Shown here: in pieces, positions 16,230-23,797 of the stretch | How positions within the stretch are numbered: the first letter of the stretch is position 1 | Layout of the letters: every line of letters begins with the position of its first letter | Assembly: GCA_018668695.1 (NCBI GenBank) | Contig: JABJBS010000292.1 | Span: forward strand, 1-47,339 | Direction of reading: 5' to 3' | Length of the DNA: 47,339 bases | Source: Deltaproteobacteria bacterium | GTDB lineage: Bacteria; Myxococcota; XYA12-FULL-58-9; JABJBS01 | Notes under the pieces: model-generated | The model's database searches: none | The model's input: only the letters and a program-made list of their open reading frames with translations | What the model was told of the DNA's origin: nothing | Program-made: the position numbers and the translations under genes

Positions 16230-16779
16230 CAGAGCCGCCTTTTGGGTTCTTGGTCTTGCGCTTGAACCACCTAATTAGAATCGGAGAGGTTCATTTAATT
16301 CAACTGCGTGGTTCTAGCGATCATTTACGGTTAATCAGGCTAAACATGTTTTAGCTCTAAAACATGTTTTAAGTAGGGGATGATATTCACTCTCGGTAAA
16401 CAATTAAAACATGTTAATCCGATAATATGTGAGTCCCCCTACGCTCTTGAATTACAATTAAACAGGTAAAACATGTTATAGGTTTTATTTTCCCAAGAGA
16501 TTAAGCGCCTTAAATCACGAAATCAATCGAGTTTTCGTTCCTAGCCCAAACCTTGAACATGTTCATTAGCCAGTTTTCCTTGTAGAATCATTTTTAACAG
16601 TTTAACTACATTAGTGTGCGTAAACCTCCATAGTTTCTGAGCACGAGATTACTTGAACGAATCATCAATTCTCATAGTTTATAGTTATAATTGTACTTGG
16701 GCTGGACTCCACCCCACCCCACCCATTGAGGGGTATCTCGTCAGCTACCCGCTGGCCTTTTTGGAAAGGGACTTTGTAA
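16230..16779. promoter_or_regulatory. AT-rich region with five AACATGTT palindromes
   Basis: The 550 bases hold no gene but five copies of the palindrome AACATGTT: 16343-16350, 16361-16368 (core of TAAAACATGTTTTA, 16358-16371), 16408-16415, 16470-16477 and 16556-16563 (core of GAACATGTTC). Spacing grows from 18 to 86 bases between centres. TTTTAAGTAG follows the second copy. A C-rich run CCACCCCACCCCACCC lies at 16709-16724, just before the ribosome binding region of the 16780 gene. The array looks like a multi-operator control region for that gene. Confidence 0.6.
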
Positions 16780-17571
16780 ATGCCATTGGCCAAAAAGAAG
16801 CTCGAACAAGTACCATATTCTCAGGATAATGCAGAACTTCAGGCAGAGCTTGAAGCAATAAAGTCGGCAACGGGCGCACGTCGCATAGAATTATCGAGAA
16901 ACTTGGTTCGCCGATTTTGTGATCTTCAACGCGATCTTCAAGGCGGGGGCGATTTTTGGGGCCAGCTTGGCGTATCAGGAACGCTCACAGAGTTTATTTT
17001 TACAGGCCTCGGGAGCTGGGCCAATGGTGGGTCGTTAGAGTCAGCCGTATCTGTAGATGCAAAACCAGGTCGTCCACCTCAAACTCACCGTAATCAAGCT
17101 TTATTTGAGGACGTTCGTCAGCGGGTGAGTGCGGGGTGGGACGTACATGCGGCTTGCTACGCAACAGCAGATGCACTGCAGCTGGGTGATGTTCAAGGCT
17201 TGGAGGCGCTGTCTCTTTCACCGAGTTCAATTCGCAGAATTTATTATTCGGTGATGAGCTCGGCTGAGGAAAAAGAGAATTCGGAAGACTTGAATCTTAC
17301 TAAGGAAGAAGTCGCCCAGCAATCGAGTTTGGATCCCCTGGACGGGCAAACTGTGAACCGTGCCAAGAGCGGCCAATGGAAGGCGACAACAGATATCCTT
17401 GATCAGCTTCACCGGGTTTGTGACCTGGTCATATCAAACCGGTATCTGATGATGATTGCATGTGTGACCGGACTTAATCTCGATGTGTTGAAATACCAAA
17501 GTGCATGCCTTAAAAAAATAGTTGATGGTCAATCGCCTAATGAGGCCTATGGCTACGAGCCCGAAGAATAG
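16780..17571 (+). CDS. Protein of unknown function, possibly DNA-binding
   Basis: The 263-residue protein matches no family I recognise. It is helical and charged, with no signal peptide or membrane segment, so cytoplasmic. Residues 1-50 are Glu/Lys/Leu-rich. Residues 94-98 read KPGRP, an AT-hook-like patch, followed by a segment (about 103-160) ending LSPSSIRRIYYS that resembles a recombinase- or phage-type helix-turn-helix recognition region. A linker then leads to a C-terminal helical part (about 200-255). It starts downstream of the AACATGTT array, so an autoregulated DNA-binding protein is a reasonable guess, but only a guess. A run with AAAGGGA precedes the ATG. Confidence 0.7.
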   Translation: MPLAKKKLEQVPYSQDNAELQAELEAIKSATGARRIELSRNLVRRFCDLQRDLQGGGDFWGQLGVSGTLTEFIFTGLGSWANGGSLESAVSVDAKPGRPPQTHRNQALFEDVRQRVSAGWDVHAACYATADALQLGDVQGLEALSLSPSSIRRIYYSVMSSAEEKENSEDLNLTKEEVAQQSSLDPLDGQTVNRAKSGQWKATTDILDQLHRVCDLVISNRYLMMIACVTGLNLDVLKYQSACLKKIVDGQSPNEAYGYEPEE

Positions 17572-17597
17572 ATTCTTCTCTCTGACAAAGTTGGATA

Positions 17598-17619
17598 CCT
17601 CATTTCAGACTGAATGAGG
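17598..17619. terminator. Hairpin between convergent genes
   Basis: CCTCATT at 17598-17604 and AATGAGG at 17613-17619 form a 7-bp stem with an 8-base loop, in the 71-base gap between the convergent 16780 and 19043 genes. A bidirectional terminator is likely, but no T-tract is present. Confidence 0.45.
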
Positions 17620-17642
17620 CGAGCAGGAACAAGCGAGGCTAA

Positions 17643-19043
17643 TTATGCCAGCTTGTAAACTGCAACGGGCTGCTCTCTGCCTTTTACTTGAGCATTTCCT
17701 AAAGAAACGGCACCCAAGCAGGCTTCCGGTGCAGCTTCAAACACCGAACCCGTGACCAGAAGAGTCGAGTTAAACGTACGGTTTAAGGATTCAACTCTCG
17801 CGGCAGTGTTCACCGCATCACCAATGACCGTGTATTCCTTACGCTGATCGGTACCCACTGTACCTGTGAGCGCCGTTCCGGCATGCAGGCCCATGGAGAC
17901 CTCAGTGGCAGGAATTCGCCCCGATTCGATGAGTGAGCTGAGCCTGACGAGCAACTCTTTGGATGCGCGAACTGCGTGTTCGGCTGCGTAGGGGTCGTCG
18001 AGTGGCGCACCAAACACTGCCATAAAACCATCTCCCAAAAACTTGTTCACAAACCCATCATTTTCGCCGACGACTTCGACGAGTTCTTGAAAAAGGGTAT
18101 TGAGAAAATCGACCACTTCGGCGGGCTCTTTGTTTTCAGAAAAGTTGGTGAAATTTCGGATATCAAAAAAGAGAACAACCACTTCTCGTAAGTCGTGATT
18201 GCTCGAGGAACCCAGAAGCTTTTCCATGACAACGTCGGAGACGTGTTGACCGAAGAGCGTTTTGATACGCCCTTGTTCTTGGTGGGAATGCCAAGTGCTG
18301 AAGATAAGCTTACGCAGCTGAACGGTTACGATTCCCGTTATAAGACCGCCAACGGCCATAATTCCGGCTTTCTCAAAATGGGTCAGAGGTTCTGTGAGTA
18401 CGTTGCCGCTTCCGCTGATCCAGGCGCCGGGCACAAAATACATGGCAACGAGGATGTACCCTGCCGCTGAGATAAGGCCAGTATAAATCGCAAGACCTAA
18501 GTCGAACCGAAGGGCAGATAGGATGATGAAGAGGAAGTAAAGAAATACGGGTGGTGAAGCAAGCGTCTCAGGCCCATCTAGGATTTGTGCGACCCCGATG
18601 AGCATGATGCTTGGCAGGGCGCTCTCAATGGTGGCGTTTACATAGCGGGCAAATTGAAACCGCTTTACAGAGAGTCGGCCCCGGTTCCCAAAGATCCGCG
18701 CCGAGATATAGCCATAGAGCATCGTGGCGCACAGAATCTGTAGGATTCCAACTCTGGGAATAGGCCTCGCGAACACTGCCTGAAAGTTGTCGCTGTATTG
18801 ATAGCTTAGGGGAATGAAAAGTGCCATTCCCACCACGCTCAACACTGCGATGATCTGCCCGCGTAGCTGCTCGCCGCGGTAGATGTTAACGAACATGGCA
18901 TGTTCGAGCGAACGACTGCGGGGTAGGCCAGAGAAAGCTCCGCTGCTTGGACGCGGCACTTCCTCGGCGAGCGAAGGCTGCTCGATTGTTGGTTGAACGA
19001 CCGTAGATGTCGTACTGGCGTTCTTTAGCATGGACAATGACAT
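17643..19043 (-). CDS. Membrane-bound class III adenylate cyclase
   Basis: 466 residues. After a cytoplasmic N-terminus (1-60) come about six hydrophobic segments (64-81, 97-116, 138-155, 166-190, 190-206, 226-243), then a class III cyclase domain (about 282-460). Metal-binding Asp294 (FFDIRNFT) and Asp338 (FLGDGFMAVFG), the adenine-selecting Lys334 and Asp409 (VIGDAVN), and the transition-state Asn412 and Arg416 are all present, so it should make cAMP. Such 6-TM cyclases probably sense membrane or extracellular signals. ATGs at 19043 and 19031 are both possible starts. No cAMP-binding regulator is adjacent. Confidence 0.9.
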   Translation of the reverse strand: MSLSMLKNASTTSTVVQPTIEQPSLAEEVPRPSSGAFSGLPRSRSLEHAMFVNIYRGEQLRGQIIAVLSVVGMALFIPLSYQYSDNFQAVFARPIPRVGILQILCATMLYGYISARIFGNRGRLSVKRFQFARYVNATIESALPSIMLIGVAQILDGPETLASPPVFLYFLFIILSALRFDLGLAIYTGLISAAGYILVAMYFVPGAWISGSGNVLTEPLTHFEKAGIMAVGGLITGIVTVQLRKLIFSTWHSHQEQGRIKTLFGQHVSDVVMEKLLGSSSNHDLREVVVLFFDIRNFTNFSENKEPAEVVDFLNTLFQELVEVVGENDGFVNKFLGDGFMAVFGAPLDDPYAAEHAVRASKELLVRLSSLIESGRIPATEVSMGLHAGTALTGTVGTDQRKEYTVIGDAVNTAARVESLNRTFNSTLLVTGSVFEAAPEACLGAVSLGNAQVKGREQPVAVYKLA

Positions 19044-19237
19044 TCCCTACTTTGCTACCTTAAAGAACCGCGCGGCACACGTTAAGGCAACACTGACCCA
19101 GACAATGTGAATTTTTTCACTGTTTTTCAAGGGGAAACTCACCTTAGAACTTCTCCGACGTTAGCATTTCGAAGAATTATCGCTTCAACGGATGTTGCCC
19201 CGCTGAGTAATCGTACCTACCTTATTGTAGGAGAAAA

Positions 19238-19783
19238 ATGATGTATATGCGGTTAATAGGTCTCGTAGCGGTCTTAGTGCTGGCACAAGCTTGCAGTTCG
19301 ACAATTGTAAACCGAGAGCCTGTGGGGGAGAGTTTCCCAAATGTTAGAGGCCAGTCCTTGGCTGGCGAACAATTCCTAATACCCGGGGATTTTAAGGGCG
19401 CACCTGTCATTCTTCTGATCGGTTACAAGCAGCGCACGCAGTTTGATCTTGACCGTTGGATTTTGGGTTTAGTCCAGTTGGGAACACCGGTTCGGATCAT
19501 TGAAGTGCCAACCATTAAAGGGCTTGTGCCCGGGCTCTTTGCCAACCAAATCGACAATGGGATGCGTAAGGGAATTCCGGAAGAAGACTGGGGTTCGGTG
19601 GTGACGGTTTATGACGAAGCCGCTCCGATAGTTGCTTTTACGGGTAACGAGAACGCCTCGAATGGTCGCATTGTGCTCTTGGACGAAAACGGGCAAGTGG
19701 CGTGGTTCACAGACCGGGGTTACTCGGCCGGCCAAGTTAAAGAACTCGATACCCTCGTTCGTTCTCTTTCGACGAAACCTTAA
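19238..19783 (+). CDS. Lipoprotein with ATP10/thioredoxin-like fold, no CxxC
   Basis: 181 residues. The signal peptide ends at a lipobox ACSS (near residue 19). The mature part has ESFPNVRGQSLAGEQ, then FKGAPVILLIGYKQRTQFDLDRWILGL, resembling the thioredoxin-like ATP10 family, which in mitochondria helps assemble the ATP synthase Fo sector. The position where thioredoxins have CxxC holds none, so no redox role is expected. AGGAG lies 5 bases before the ATG, right after the short dyad CCTAC-N6-GTAGG (19216-19231). A bacterial role is unknown; a chaperone-like periplasmic function is an inference. Confidence 0.7.
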   Translation: MMYMRLIGLVAVLVLAQACSSTIVNREPVGESFPNVRGQSLAGEQFLIPGDFKGAPVILLIGYKQRTQFDLDRWILGLVQLGTPVRIIEVPTIKGLVPGLFANQIDNGMRKGIPEEDWGSVVTVYDEAAPIVAFTGNENASNGRIVLLDENGQVAWFTDRGYSAGQVKELDTLVRSLSTKP

Positions 19784-19937
19784 AATGGACGAAGCCCTGC
19801 CGCCTGTCGCGCTGTGTCAAAATGATACGGTCTATGTCGACGACTACATGTTTTGACAAGTTGATTCTCGACTCGTTTACCGACCCCATTTAATAGTCTC
19901 TCAAGCTGTATTACCAAAATACCAGGGAGACCATTGC

Positions 19938-21287
19938 ATGGCTGAGTTTAAGACAACCACATGGAGTAACTCATTCGATAAAGGCACGGGGTGGTTCGTT
20001 TTCGCGAGGAGAACACTTTCATCTCTTCTATTGATTACTCTATGTCCACCGGTCGCCATATTAATGTGGTACACCTGTGTGCATTTGAATGGCTCCGTTG
20101 CTGAGTTAGCTCAGCTCTTTTCAGAGCAGGGCATTCTTGGCGCAATTTACAACATCTGGTCGCCCGTATTTTTTGGAACTCAAACTGCCTGGACGATGAT
20201 TTTCGTATTTGCGGCATTTGAACTATTTCTTATGAAAGCTTTGCCGGGCAAACGATTCGAAGGGCCCGTGACACCCTCAGGGAATATCCCCGTATACAAA
20301 GCCAATGGTGTAGCGGCGTTTTGCGTTACTCTTTTTACCTTCTGGTTATGCTCTTATCCGCTCGGTCTTTTCGACCCTGCCATCATCTACAAGAATTTTG
20401 GTGGCTTGCTTGGCGCGTTGAATGTTTTCAGCCTTGGATTCTGTTTAATGCTGTATATCAAAGGCCGGTTAAAGCCTTCGAGCAGCGACTCCAGTTTTAC
20501 GGGTAATTTTATTTTTGATTACTATTGGGGAACTGAGCTCTATCCGCGAATCTTTGGGTGGGACGTGAAGATGTTCACCAATTGTAGATTTGGAATGATG
20601 GGTTGGCCCGTTATTCTTTTGTCATTCGCGGCCGCCCAACATGAGACAATGGGGCTCACCGATGCTCTTTTTGTTTCGGTTGCGCTGCAGCTTATCTACA
20701 TCGCCAAGTTCTTTTGGTGGGAGACCGGTTATTTGCGCTCTCTCGATATTATGCACGACCGAGCAGGCTTCTACATTTGTTGGGGATGCCTTGTTTGGGT
20801 ACCCGCGGTCTATACCTCACATTCGCTTTATATGGTGAGTAACCCCCATACCCTTGGTTTGTTTTGGTCTGCGGTGATTATGGTTTGCGGTATCTTGGCA
20901 ATTTTTACAAACTACTGGGCAGACCTTCAGCGGCAGACAGTGCGAGCAACAGACGGTGACTGCAAAGTTTGGGGCAAGAAGCCCGAGGTTATTGTGGGAA
21001 ACTATGTAACTGAGGCGGGTGAGAAAAAACAAAGCCTTTTGCTCGCTTCAGGGTGGTGGGGCGTGTCTCGGCATTTTCATTATATACCTGAAGTTCTGGG
21101 GGCTTTCTTCTGGACACTACCAGCCATGTTTGACCATTTTTTGCCTTACTTCTACGTCGTGTTTTTAGCGATTTTGCTCACTGAGCGTGCGTTTCGAGAC
21201 GATAATCGCTGCGCCTTTAAATATGGTGAGGATTGGAAAACTTATTGTGAACGCGTGCCCTACAAGATTGTACCAGGCGTCGTGTAA
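19938..21287 (+). CDS. ERG4/ERG24-family sterol reductase (DHCR7-like)
   Basis: 449 residues with about nine membrane segments. Signature stretches are WGTELYPR (197-204), NCRFGMMGWP (215-224), WETGYLRSLDIMHDRAGFYICWG (261-283), LLLASGWWGVSRHFHY (367-382) and the C-terminal RDDNRCAFKYGEDWKTYCERVPY (420-442), all diagnostic of NADPH-dependent sterol C14/Delta7/C24(28) reductases. The DIMHDR segment and overall pattern fit 7-dehydrocholesterol reductase best. Sterol synthesis is rare in bacteria but known in several myxobacteria; intracellular bacteria such as Coxiella also carry such reductases, probably for host sterols. No other sterol gene lies in the window, so the substrate could be self-made or acquired. 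Confidence 0.92.
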   Translation: MAEFKTTTWSNSFDKGTGWFVFARRTLSSLLLITLCPPVAILMWYTCVHLNGSVAELAQLFSEQGILGAIYNIWSPVFFGTQTAWTMIFVFAAFELFLMKALPGKRFEGPVTPSGNIPVYKANGVAAFCVTLFTFWLCSYPLGLFDPAIIYKNFGGLLGALNVFSLGFCLMLYIKGRLKPSSSDSSFTGNFIFDYYWGTELYPRIFGWDVKMFTNCRFGMMGWPVILLSFAAAQHETMGLTDALFVSVALQLIYIAKFFWWETGYLRSLDIMHDRAGFYICWGCLVWVPAVYTSHSLYMVSNPHTLGLFWSAVIMVCGILAIFTNYWADLQRQTVRATDGDCKVWGKKPEVIVGNYVTEAGEKKQSLLLASGWWGVSRHFHYIPEVLGAFFWTLPAMFDHFLPYFYVVFLAILLTERAFRDDNRCAFKYGEDWKTYCERVPYKIVPGVV

Positions 21288-21390
21288 GCTGTCGGTTCCG
21301 GTATCTAAGGTAAGATTTGAAATATACTAAATATACTTGGTTGAGGTTCTAGGCATTGCCAGATGCTGCGAACTTGACCACTATATAAGT

Positions 21391-21705
21391 ATGATAAAAG
21401 TGTATGCTTCTCACGACCGATTTTTTGTAGAATCCTTACGAGCAAACCTCCGGGATGCGGGGATCGAGCATCTAATTAAGGATGAGAGTTCCTCTAGCTT
21501 GGGGGAAGTTCCACCCATTGTAAGCCAACAGCATGTCTGGGTGATTAACGCGGCCGATGTTGAGGATGCAAAGAGCTTGGTCGCTGAGTTAGAGAGCAGG
21601 GTGAATCACTCTCGGGAAGAGCCTTGGGTTTGCCAAAGTTGCTCGGAGCAGTTGGAGCCACAATTCACAGCATGCTGGAAGTGCGGTGGTGAACGCGATG
21701 CATAG
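21391..21705 (+). CDS. DUF2007-like protein with C-terminal zinc ribbon
   Basis: The internal start MIKVYASHDRFFVESLRANL at 21391 gives 104 residues; the extension back to 21337 looks non-coding. The N-terminal 70 residues have the small alpha/beta pattern of DUF2007 (putative signal-transducing domain): a strand, a helix, then GIEHLIKDESS and a hydrophobic VWVINAADVEDAKSLV. The C-terminus CQSC-x12-CWKC is a zinc-ribbon knuckle pair. Function is unknown. The stop overlaps the next lipoprotein gene by 8 bases. Confidence 0.7.
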   Translation: MIKVYASHDRFFVESLRANLRDAGIEHLIKDESSSSLGEVPPIVSQQHVWVINAADVEDAKSLVAELESRVNHSREEPWVCQSCSEQLEPQFTACWKCGGERDA

Positions 21706-22498
21706 TTTGTGGCACGTCGTGATTGTATCCTTATGGGTCTTGACGCAGACCGGCTGCGAGGAACCTTGTACGCTTGAGACATGCCCTGAGTTATGTGGAG
21801 ACGGCTATGCTGAAGAATGGGAGGAATGCGATGCGGGCTACGATACCGAAACTTGTGACAGCGATTGCACCTTACCTCAGTGCGGCGATGGTTACCTAAA
21901 CGGCTACGCGGGTGAGGAGTGTGACGATGGCGGCTCCGAGGATGATGGCTGGTGCGATAGCCGGTGTCAGCGTCAAACAGATCCGGCTTGGTGTGAAGAA
22001 ATCGGTCAATTTGGGGCCTGCGAAAACAATGTTCTTACGTTTTGCCAGGACGGTGATTACTTCGACATGATTTGCTCTCTTGAGTACCGAGAAGGAACCT
22101 GCGGTCTTGTTAACGAGAATTGGGGCAATGATTGTATCGCGCCTTTGGGTCATGCTTGCCTACTGAGTGCCACTGAATCGTCGGTGCGATTCGCGCCCTG
22201 TGCCGGTGAGCAATCTGGTTGCGGTTTGGCGGCCGGTGTTTCGGGTTGCATCGCAAATTTTGGAACTTGTGATTCGGGTAGTCCTCCTGAATGCCTCGAC
22301 GACGATGTGCTTACCCTCTGTAGTCCATTTGAGCAGCTTGCTCGTGTGCAATGCGCATCTTATGGAGCATCTTGCATGCCGCAAGCCCGTGCTTGTGTAG
22401 GTGCGGGGCTCGGGCAACCTTGTATCCCGGGTCTTGTTTATTGCGGTGCGGATTTAGAATGTGTCCAAAACCAGTGTGTGATTTCAGATATGCCCTGA
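21698..22498 (+). CDS. Lipoprotein with myxobacterial Cys-rich (DUF4215-type) repeats
   Basis: The ATG at 21698 begins MHSLWHVVIVSLWVLTQTGC, a lipoprotein signal with the lipidated Cys at residue 20 (266 residues). Residues 25-90 hold two repeats of CGDGxxxxxxEECDxG, the disulfide repeat typical of myxobacterial surface proteins. The remainder has about 20 further cysteines in irregular pairs, so the whole protein should be disulfide-bonded and extracellular. No enzyme motif is seen. It may be translated by coupling to the zinc-ribbon gene upstream. Confidence 0.8.
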   Translation: MHSLWHVVIVSLWVLTQTGCEEPCTLETCPELCGDGYAEEWEECDAGYDTETCDSDCTLPQCGDGYLNGYAGEECDDGGSEDDGWCDSRCQRQTDPAWCEEIGQFGACENNVLTFCQDGDYFDMICSLEYREGTCGLVNENWGNDCIAPLGHACLLSATESSVRFAPCAGEQSGCGLAAGVSGCIANFGTCDSGSPPECLDDDVLTLCSPFEQLARVQCASYGASCMPQARACVGAGLGQPCIPGLVYCGADLECVQNQCVISDMP

Positions 22499-22504
22499 GC
22501 CCTC

Positions 22505-22894
22505 TTAGGAAGACTTGGGCCACGCCGGGTCATCGAACCTTTGGATCTCTACGAGATAACCCGCAGGGTCTCTAAAAAAAGCGTGGTAGATGTTGAACTT
22601 GGAGTTGAACGTTGGCGATTTTTCAAACGTGACGCCCCTTTGGACGAGTGTTTGAGCACAGCTGTCCACGTCTTGAGTGACTAGCGTGATAATGACATCG
22701 CCAGGAGAGCTATTGGGCTTTTCGCAGAAGCCGATGAATCCATCTTTGCTAACGCGATAGATTCGGCAGCTGCCTTGATCGAGCACCAGCTCCAATCCAA
22801 CTTTATCCTCCCAAAAGCTGGCAGAGCGGTGCAGATCAGGCGTGTAGTAGAACGATACAGATTGCTCAAAGAGAGCATGATTGTTTTTACACAT
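22505..22894 (-). CDS. VOC-superfamily (glyoxalase/dioxygenase-like) protein
   Basis: 129 residues with the paired beta-alpha-beta-beta-beta units of the vicinal oxygen chelate fold: SVSFYYTPDLHRSASFWEDKVGL at the start, and a second half from VIITLVTQDVDSCAQTLVQRGV to FFRDPAGYLVEIQRF, the usual C-terminal metal-ligand segment with Glu118. Activity could be a lyase, dioxygenase or drug-binding role; nothing selects one. ATAGGAC directly precedes the ATG. It lies 48 bases after the lipoprotein gene on the same strand. Confidence 0.85.
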   Translation of the reverse strand: MCKNNHALFEQSVSFYYTPDLHRSASFWEDKVGLELVLDQGSCRIYRVSKDGFIGFCEKPNSSPGDVIITLVTQDVDSCAQTLVQRGVTFEKSPTFNSKFNIYHAFFRDPAGYLVEIQRFDDPAWPKSS

Positions 22895-22942
22895 GTCCTA
22901 TCCTCGTACGGAGACTCGGAAGGACATTAGCAGCTCTGTATT

Positions 22943-23473
22943 TTATTCACACTCAATAACTGGGCCTTGGCCAATTTCAGTAGACGGGCCACACCAAGTT
23001 TGGCTTGCAATCAGGCAAGAGAAAACGGCGTTGCATGTCCAAGTTGCAGTGTCTGCGCCGGCGTCGTAGCAAACCTGGTTTGAAGCGCACTGAATGCTGC
23101 AGTATCCGTCGCTAGCACCAGGCTGCTTGATGCAGAAGTCAGTTGGAGCGCCGCAATCGCTATCGGCGGTGCAGTATGCGCCCCAGTTTTCAGAAACTTC
23201 AGTACCGTCAGTTGTGTCGTCAGTTGTGTCGTCAGTTGTGTCGTCGGTTGTGTCGTCAGTTGTGTCGTCAGTTGTGTCGTCAGTTGTGTCGTCAGTTGTG
23301 CCGTCAGTTGTGCCGTCAGTTGTGCCGTCAGTTGTGCCGTCAGTGTTGGTCTCGTCTGCAGTTTCAGTGCTGTCAGTCGTTTCTGCATCTTCGCCGCAAC
23401 CGACCATACCGAAGAGGGTCATGGAGACGGTTAGTCCGAGTACGATGGCATTGAGTGGGAGGATATTTTTCAT
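22943..23473 (-). CDS. Lipoprotein with Thr/Asp repeat stalk and Cys-rich domain
   Basis: 176 residues. The signal peptide ends LFGMVGC (Cys26). Residues 31-90 are a low-complexity stalk of four TDGT and seven TDDT units, then a domain (about 95-176) with nine cysteines including TADSDCGAPTDFCI. It appears to be a surface-displayed small disulfide domain on an acidic stalk. No function is recognised. CAGGAG lies 7 bases before the ATG. Upstream (23511-23524) is the dyad CTACT-N4-AGTAG, suggesting shared control with the 6553 operon and the TonB receptor. Confidence 0.75.
   Translation of the reverse strand: MKNILPLNAIVLGLTVSMTLFGMVGCGEDAETTDSTETADETNTDGTTDGTTDGTTDGTTDDTTDDTTDDTTDDTTDDTTDDTTDDTTDGTEVSENWGAYCTADSDCGAPTDFCIKQPGASDGYCSIQCASNQVCYDAGADTATWTCNAVFSCLIASQTWCGPSTEIGQGPVIECE
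23207..23338. repeat. Tandem repeat, 11 copies of a 12-bp unit
   Basis: Eleven head-to-tail units of GTCAGTTGTGTC: seven end in GTGTC (one with GTCGG) and four in GTGCC. It lies in frame within the lipoprotein gene and encodes its stalk, so copy-number changes keep the reading frame and only alter stalk length. Near identity of the units implies recent expansion. Confidence 0.95.
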
Positions 23474-23510
23474 GATGGGCTCCTGAGAGTGATGAGTGTT
23501 ATGACGTTAG

Positions 23511-23524
23511 CTACTACTGAGTAG
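23511..23524. promoter_or_regulatory. CTACT-N4-AGTAG dyad upstream of lipoprotein gene
   Basis: CTACT-ACTG-AGTAG lies 38-51 bases upstream of the start codon at 23473, at promoter distance. The following ATAAG makes AGTAGATAAG identical to 6824-6833. Binding protein unknown. Confidence 0.45.
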
Positions 23525-23797
23525 ATAAGTGATCGTCAACTCCTTTATAAGCGTCTTCATGCGTCATTTTTCAAGTGTTTTGATCCGAAAAACCGATAAA
23601 AAACGAGCTGATGGGGGCTTTACCGACGACCATATCAAGAGATTAAATAGTAGATAGTGAACATTGCTACTTCTTGCTGAGCCTCTAGTCCCGCGATATT
23701 AAAATGTTTTCGGTGTCCTACAGGCACCCACACCACTTAAATCTGGATTTCAAATCGGGTTTTATTCCCGAGGTAAGAAGTCCGAGAGGGGCGATCG
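23525..23797. other. Divergent intergenic region without a gene
   Basis: With the dyad just before it, this 324-base gap serves the minus-strand 23473 lipoprotein and the plus-strand 23798 gene. It holds another AGTAGATAG (23648-23656) but no ORF or strong hairpin that I can support. Confidence 0.4.

Noticed and set aside
16343-16563. AACATGTT array read as a CRISPR array or as Gram-positive LexA boxes
   Set aside because: Spacers are of unequal length and no cas gene is near; LexA boxes of the GAAC-N4-GTTC type have four bases between the arms, whereas here there are two.
6948-16724. Possible G-quadruplexes at 6948-6960 and 16709-16724
   Set aside because: Both have only three full G-runs plus a short or palindromic fourth; the first is better explained as a terminator palindrome.
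23094-23486. Long Val/Ser-rich frame on the plus strand over the repeat
   Set aside because: It is the antisense reading of the 12-bp tandem repeat within the real lipoprotein gene, so it is open only because the repeat length is a multiple of three.
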